Positions 62,077 to 64,000 of a stretch of DNA of 64,000 bases are shown one piece after another. A program made the position numbers and the translations under genes. Positions within the stretch are counted from its first letter, which is position 1. Each line of letters begins with the position of its first letter. The notes beneath the pieces are model-generated. The model was not told the DNA's origin, did not search any database, and worked only from the letters and a program-made list of their open reading frames with translations. Source of the stretch: Emmonsiellopsis sp. PD_33 (Eukaryota; Ascomycota; Eurotiomycetes; Onygenales; Ajellomycetaceae); NCBI GenBank assembly GCA_032988165.1, contig JANTQF010000147.1:18949-82948 (forward strand), in the 5' to 3' direction.

Positions 62077-62349
62077 AAGAAGAAGGTGCTTTCAAGTGAA
62101 TAGCAGTTTCTATCATTACATTATCTTAGTATAATTACTTTCTAAATCCATCTAGTTTATTTATTTTTATTTATTTTTCCAGCCTAGAATATTTTCCTCT
62201 TCTTTTCTAGTTAGTAGAATTAATGACATTCATGATTTTCAATCCATTTCAACCAGTTGAGGTATTTCCTCAATCATATTGTTGATCTCATTCTCATGTA
62301 ATACTGCCAAGCAGGTGATAATGCCACATCACCACATCCATCTCTTTTT
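62077..62349 (+). repeat. Right copy of the 273-bp direct repeat
   Basis: Same orientation and length as 20961-21233, no gaps. In this copy the inner (left) part is the more C-to-T mutated and the outer (right) part the better preserved, the mirror of the left copy. Confidence 0.9.
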
Positions 62350-62403
62350 GTCCATGCATCCCATCCTGCAGTGAGGTCAAGGTTATCCCATGAATCAGCT
62401 TTG

Positions 62404-63354
62404 CGCGCTGCAATCCCGGACGATTCAAGTGAGTTTATGTTGCAAAGGTTAATACCATGGGCTGTTTTGATTCATTTTACTCCATTATCTTTCTGGAACA
62501 ATGTGCCTGGCAGCCTGGATGATGGCAGCCCGCTTATCCCCGCCTCCCCCCGCTAACTATGGGTTTTCCCCCATCCACAGTCACGATGGAGTTCAGCAGC
62601 AATCATTAGTTACTACCTATGTATCACCATTCCCAGACCAGATCAAAATATCCCTTCGTCAGCCTCTCCCCGACACCATTCCCAATCACCCACTAGTAAC
62701 CCTTATTTTCCATCCCTTTCTTCCGCATAACTGGCATCAAAAAGGCCTCCAGCCACGGCCGCCCCCTTGGTAGTTTATCTTAGCTAACTAAACAAGCCCA
62801 ACACTGCCCTAACCAACTACCCGGTCGTCCCACTCCACTTGGGCCACCGGCAAAAAAGAATTCCCAGTCTCCAGACACAAAAAAAGTTTCTCCGCTAATT
62901 TACCCCTCCCCCCACTACAAGTCCAGCTTCACAAAGTTGCCTCCCTCATTGCCCCGCCACGGGTTTCCAGTATCAGAGAGAGTCACAGGAGAACCGAGTA
63001 AATCGTAACTACCCATTGGATATGGCCGAGGGAAAATGGGTCCCCCTGCCCAGGTGAGCCCCCCGAAGAACGGCAATGGGCCCAGCCGGGCCCCTCTGCT
63101 CCGGCGCAAAAATTTCGAGCCGGGGGAGAATTTGATGGTGGGATGAAGGGATTGAACGAGGGGTTGAGGGGGCGGGGTGGGGGTGGTAGGGTAGATAGTG
63201 GGATTAGTATTTAAAGAGAGTCTCATGGTCCCTTTTTTTTTCCAGAGGAAGCCGCTTGCGTTTTTCTTCTTCTTCTCCTCATTTTTTATTTATCTATCCT
63301 AGCTGTGAATATTGTAGCTATTTTATTTTTACATTTATCTTAACTTTTGCCAAA
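62404..63354. promoter_or_regulatory. Restored-composition flank and alcohol dehydrogenase promoter
   Basis: CpG reappears from about 62,405. No gene recognised; the frames at 62371-62773 (+) and 62915-63226 (-) look like chance. A TATTTAAAG element at 63208-63216 lies about 140 bp before the ATG at 63355, and pyrimidine tracts (63,230-63,290) fill the leader, as usual in fungal promoters. Confidence 0.5.
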
Positions 63355-64000
63355 ATGTCGTTCCCAGACCAGGCTGAGGGTTTCCAGATTGATAGTGCGG
63401 ATAAGTGCACGGAGTTTACGAAGAGACATGTGCGTTTTTTCTCTCTTTCTTTTTCTTTTTTCGTTTCGAAACCTTCCTTCTGGGTTCTTTTTCATGTTGG
63501 GTTTCTTCTCGGCTAACCCAAGTCTATCATTCAACAGTTTCCTCTCAAACCATTTGGTGACCATGGTAAGTAAACCAAGCGAAGCAAAATGATATTCCGG
63601 CCCCGCTGCCTACCTACCTCACTGTTGGTATGGGTATATTGGAAACGCAGTAACTGACGGATGATTGGCGGATGTTCAGATGTCGATATCAAGGTTGAGG
63701 CCTGCGGTGTTTGCGGAAGCGATATCCACACCATCACTGGTAAGATGATAGCCCTATCTGAACAACCGGGTATAATCATTCAGCAGACTGACGTGAGCAA
63801 TCAATGATTGAATAGGCGGATGGGGCGAGCAGCACTTCCCCCTCTGCGTCGGCCATGGTACGTATACATCACCTCCCTACCTCCCTCCCTAAATCCCAAA
63901 ACTAACCTAACCTACCGCCCTCTGTCAGCTCCCCCACCTCCACACTCACACGCTCACTCCTCGCCGCACCCCACCCCCGCCCCCCCCAACCACCCACCCA
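63355..64000 (+). CDS. Zinc-dependent medium-chain alcohol dehydrogenase, CAD/ADH6-like (5' part)
   Basis: NADP-dependent medium-chain alcohol dehydrogenase of the cinnamyl-alcohol-dehydrogenase class, which reduces aldehydes or oxidises alcohols with a catalytic zinc. Four exons are visible: 63355-63429, 63538-63565, 63680-63739 and 63826-63857, totalling 195 bases (65 codons) in one frame. Introns are 108, 114 and 86 bp. The protein starts MSFPDQAEGFQIDSADKC and reaches EACGVCGSDIHTITGGWG, with the catalytic-zinc Cys (C46) and nearby His (H51), then FPLCVGH, the second zinc site. A GTACGT donor at 63858 opens an intron; the next exon lies beyond the window. Many short exons near the start are unusual but all junctions are consistent. 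Confidence 0.85.

Larger units (their letters stand above)
20941..62403. other. CpG-free, AT-rich block of nested mobile elements
   Basis: From the last CG of ACCACGCCGC at about 20,940 to the next one in GCTTTGCGCGCTG near 62,405 I find no CG dinucleotide, although both flanks have many. Stops replace expected Arg, Gln and Trp codons (TGA and TAG/TAA) in every recognisable gene inside. This is the signature of repeat-induced point mutation or of methylation-driven deamination. Decay is uneven: 27.1-42.2 kb and 55.1-59.9 kb keep moderate G+C and plentiful TG and CA, while 21.2-26.9, 42.4-55.1 and 59.9-62.1 kb are much more AT-rich. A count by script should confirm the zero. Confidence 0.85.

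Noticed and set aside
20961..62349. Starship-type giant element
   Set aside because: No DUF3435 tyrosine recombinase frame was found at the ends, and the bracketing repeats (273 bp) are far longer than Starship direct repeats.
20961..62349. 273-bp repeats as LTRs of one 41-kb element
   Set aside because: Homology runs past any TG...CA boundary on both sides and no single retroelement spans the interval.
20941..62403. Mitochondrial or bacterial insert because of low G+C
   Set aside because: The recognisable content is eukaryotic transposons with LTRs, chromodomains and hAT ends; no mitochondrial or bacterial gene is seen.
20941..62403. Centromere
   Set aside because: AT-rich transposon nests are compatible with a centromere, but nothing in the sequence alone shows it; CENP-A data would be needed.
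62915..63226. 103-codon minus-strand frame upstream of the alcohol dehydrogenase
   Set aside because: Pro/Thr-rich low-complexity translation of a promoter region with no motif.

Overview
The window looks like nuclear DNA of a filamentous ascomycete, most likely Eurotiales (Aspergillus/Penicillium type). Genes are compact, introns are mostly 50-60 bp with GT...AG ends, intergenic tracts are CT-rich, and the proteins recognised (NDUFAF5-like methyltransferase, dynactin p62, eS7, PMC1-type Ca2+-ATPase, Gfo/Idh/MocA and DHDPS-family enzymes) read as typical of that group. Exon boundaries were set by hand from splice consensus and reading frame; no search was run.

Layout. (1) 1-18,011 is ordinary gene-bearing euchromatin: NDUFAF5-like (-, runs off the left edge), dynactin subunit 4 (+), ribosomal protein eS7 (-), vacuolar-type Ca2+-ATPase (-), a 3.8-kb stretch without a recognisable gene, then a divergent pair of a Gfo/Idh/MocA oxidoreductase (-) and a DHDPS/KDG-aldolase-family enzyme (+) that share a 0.9-kb promoter and may form a small sugar-acid catabolic module. 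(2) 18,012-20,940 holds debris of a Ty3-type retroelement (-) that still contains CpG. (3) 20,941-62,403 is a 41-kb block in which I find no CpG dinucleotide. It is bracketed by two 273-bp direct repeats and made of nested, heavily mutated mobile elements. (4) 62,404-64,000 returns to normal composition and carries the first four exons of a zinc alcohol dehydrogenase (+) that runs off the right edge.

Inside the block, left to right: a Ty3/gypsy chromovirus with 254-bp LTRs (21,545-27,119); a less decayed 15-kb island (about 27,120-42,230) carrying a broken SNF2-family ATPase, a broken Plavaka/KDZ-like transposase, a possible DUF6532-like gene and two unknown genes, sprinkled with copies of the palindrome CCTCAGCTTAAGCTGAGG and with a tRNA-like Pol III element; a second, very AT-rich Ty3-type element (about 42,400 onward); a hAT transposon (48,248-53,793) with matching terminal inverted repeats and a perfect 8-bp target duplication; and a third Ty3-type chromodomain element (55,130-59,912) whose 130-bp LTRs differ at only three positions.

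The most interesting system is the 27-42 kb island: a mobile-looking unit that pairs a chromatin-remodeller-like ATPase with a transposase and carries a dispersed palindrome. From the pattern of decay, the palindrome's ancestor can be inferred as CCTCGGCTTAAGCCGAGG, which has the TCGG-N6-CCGA layout of a zinc-cluster regulator site. The CpG loss, the C-to-T/G-to-A bias and its gradient across the flanking repeats point to repeat-induced point mutation or a related methylation/deamination defence.
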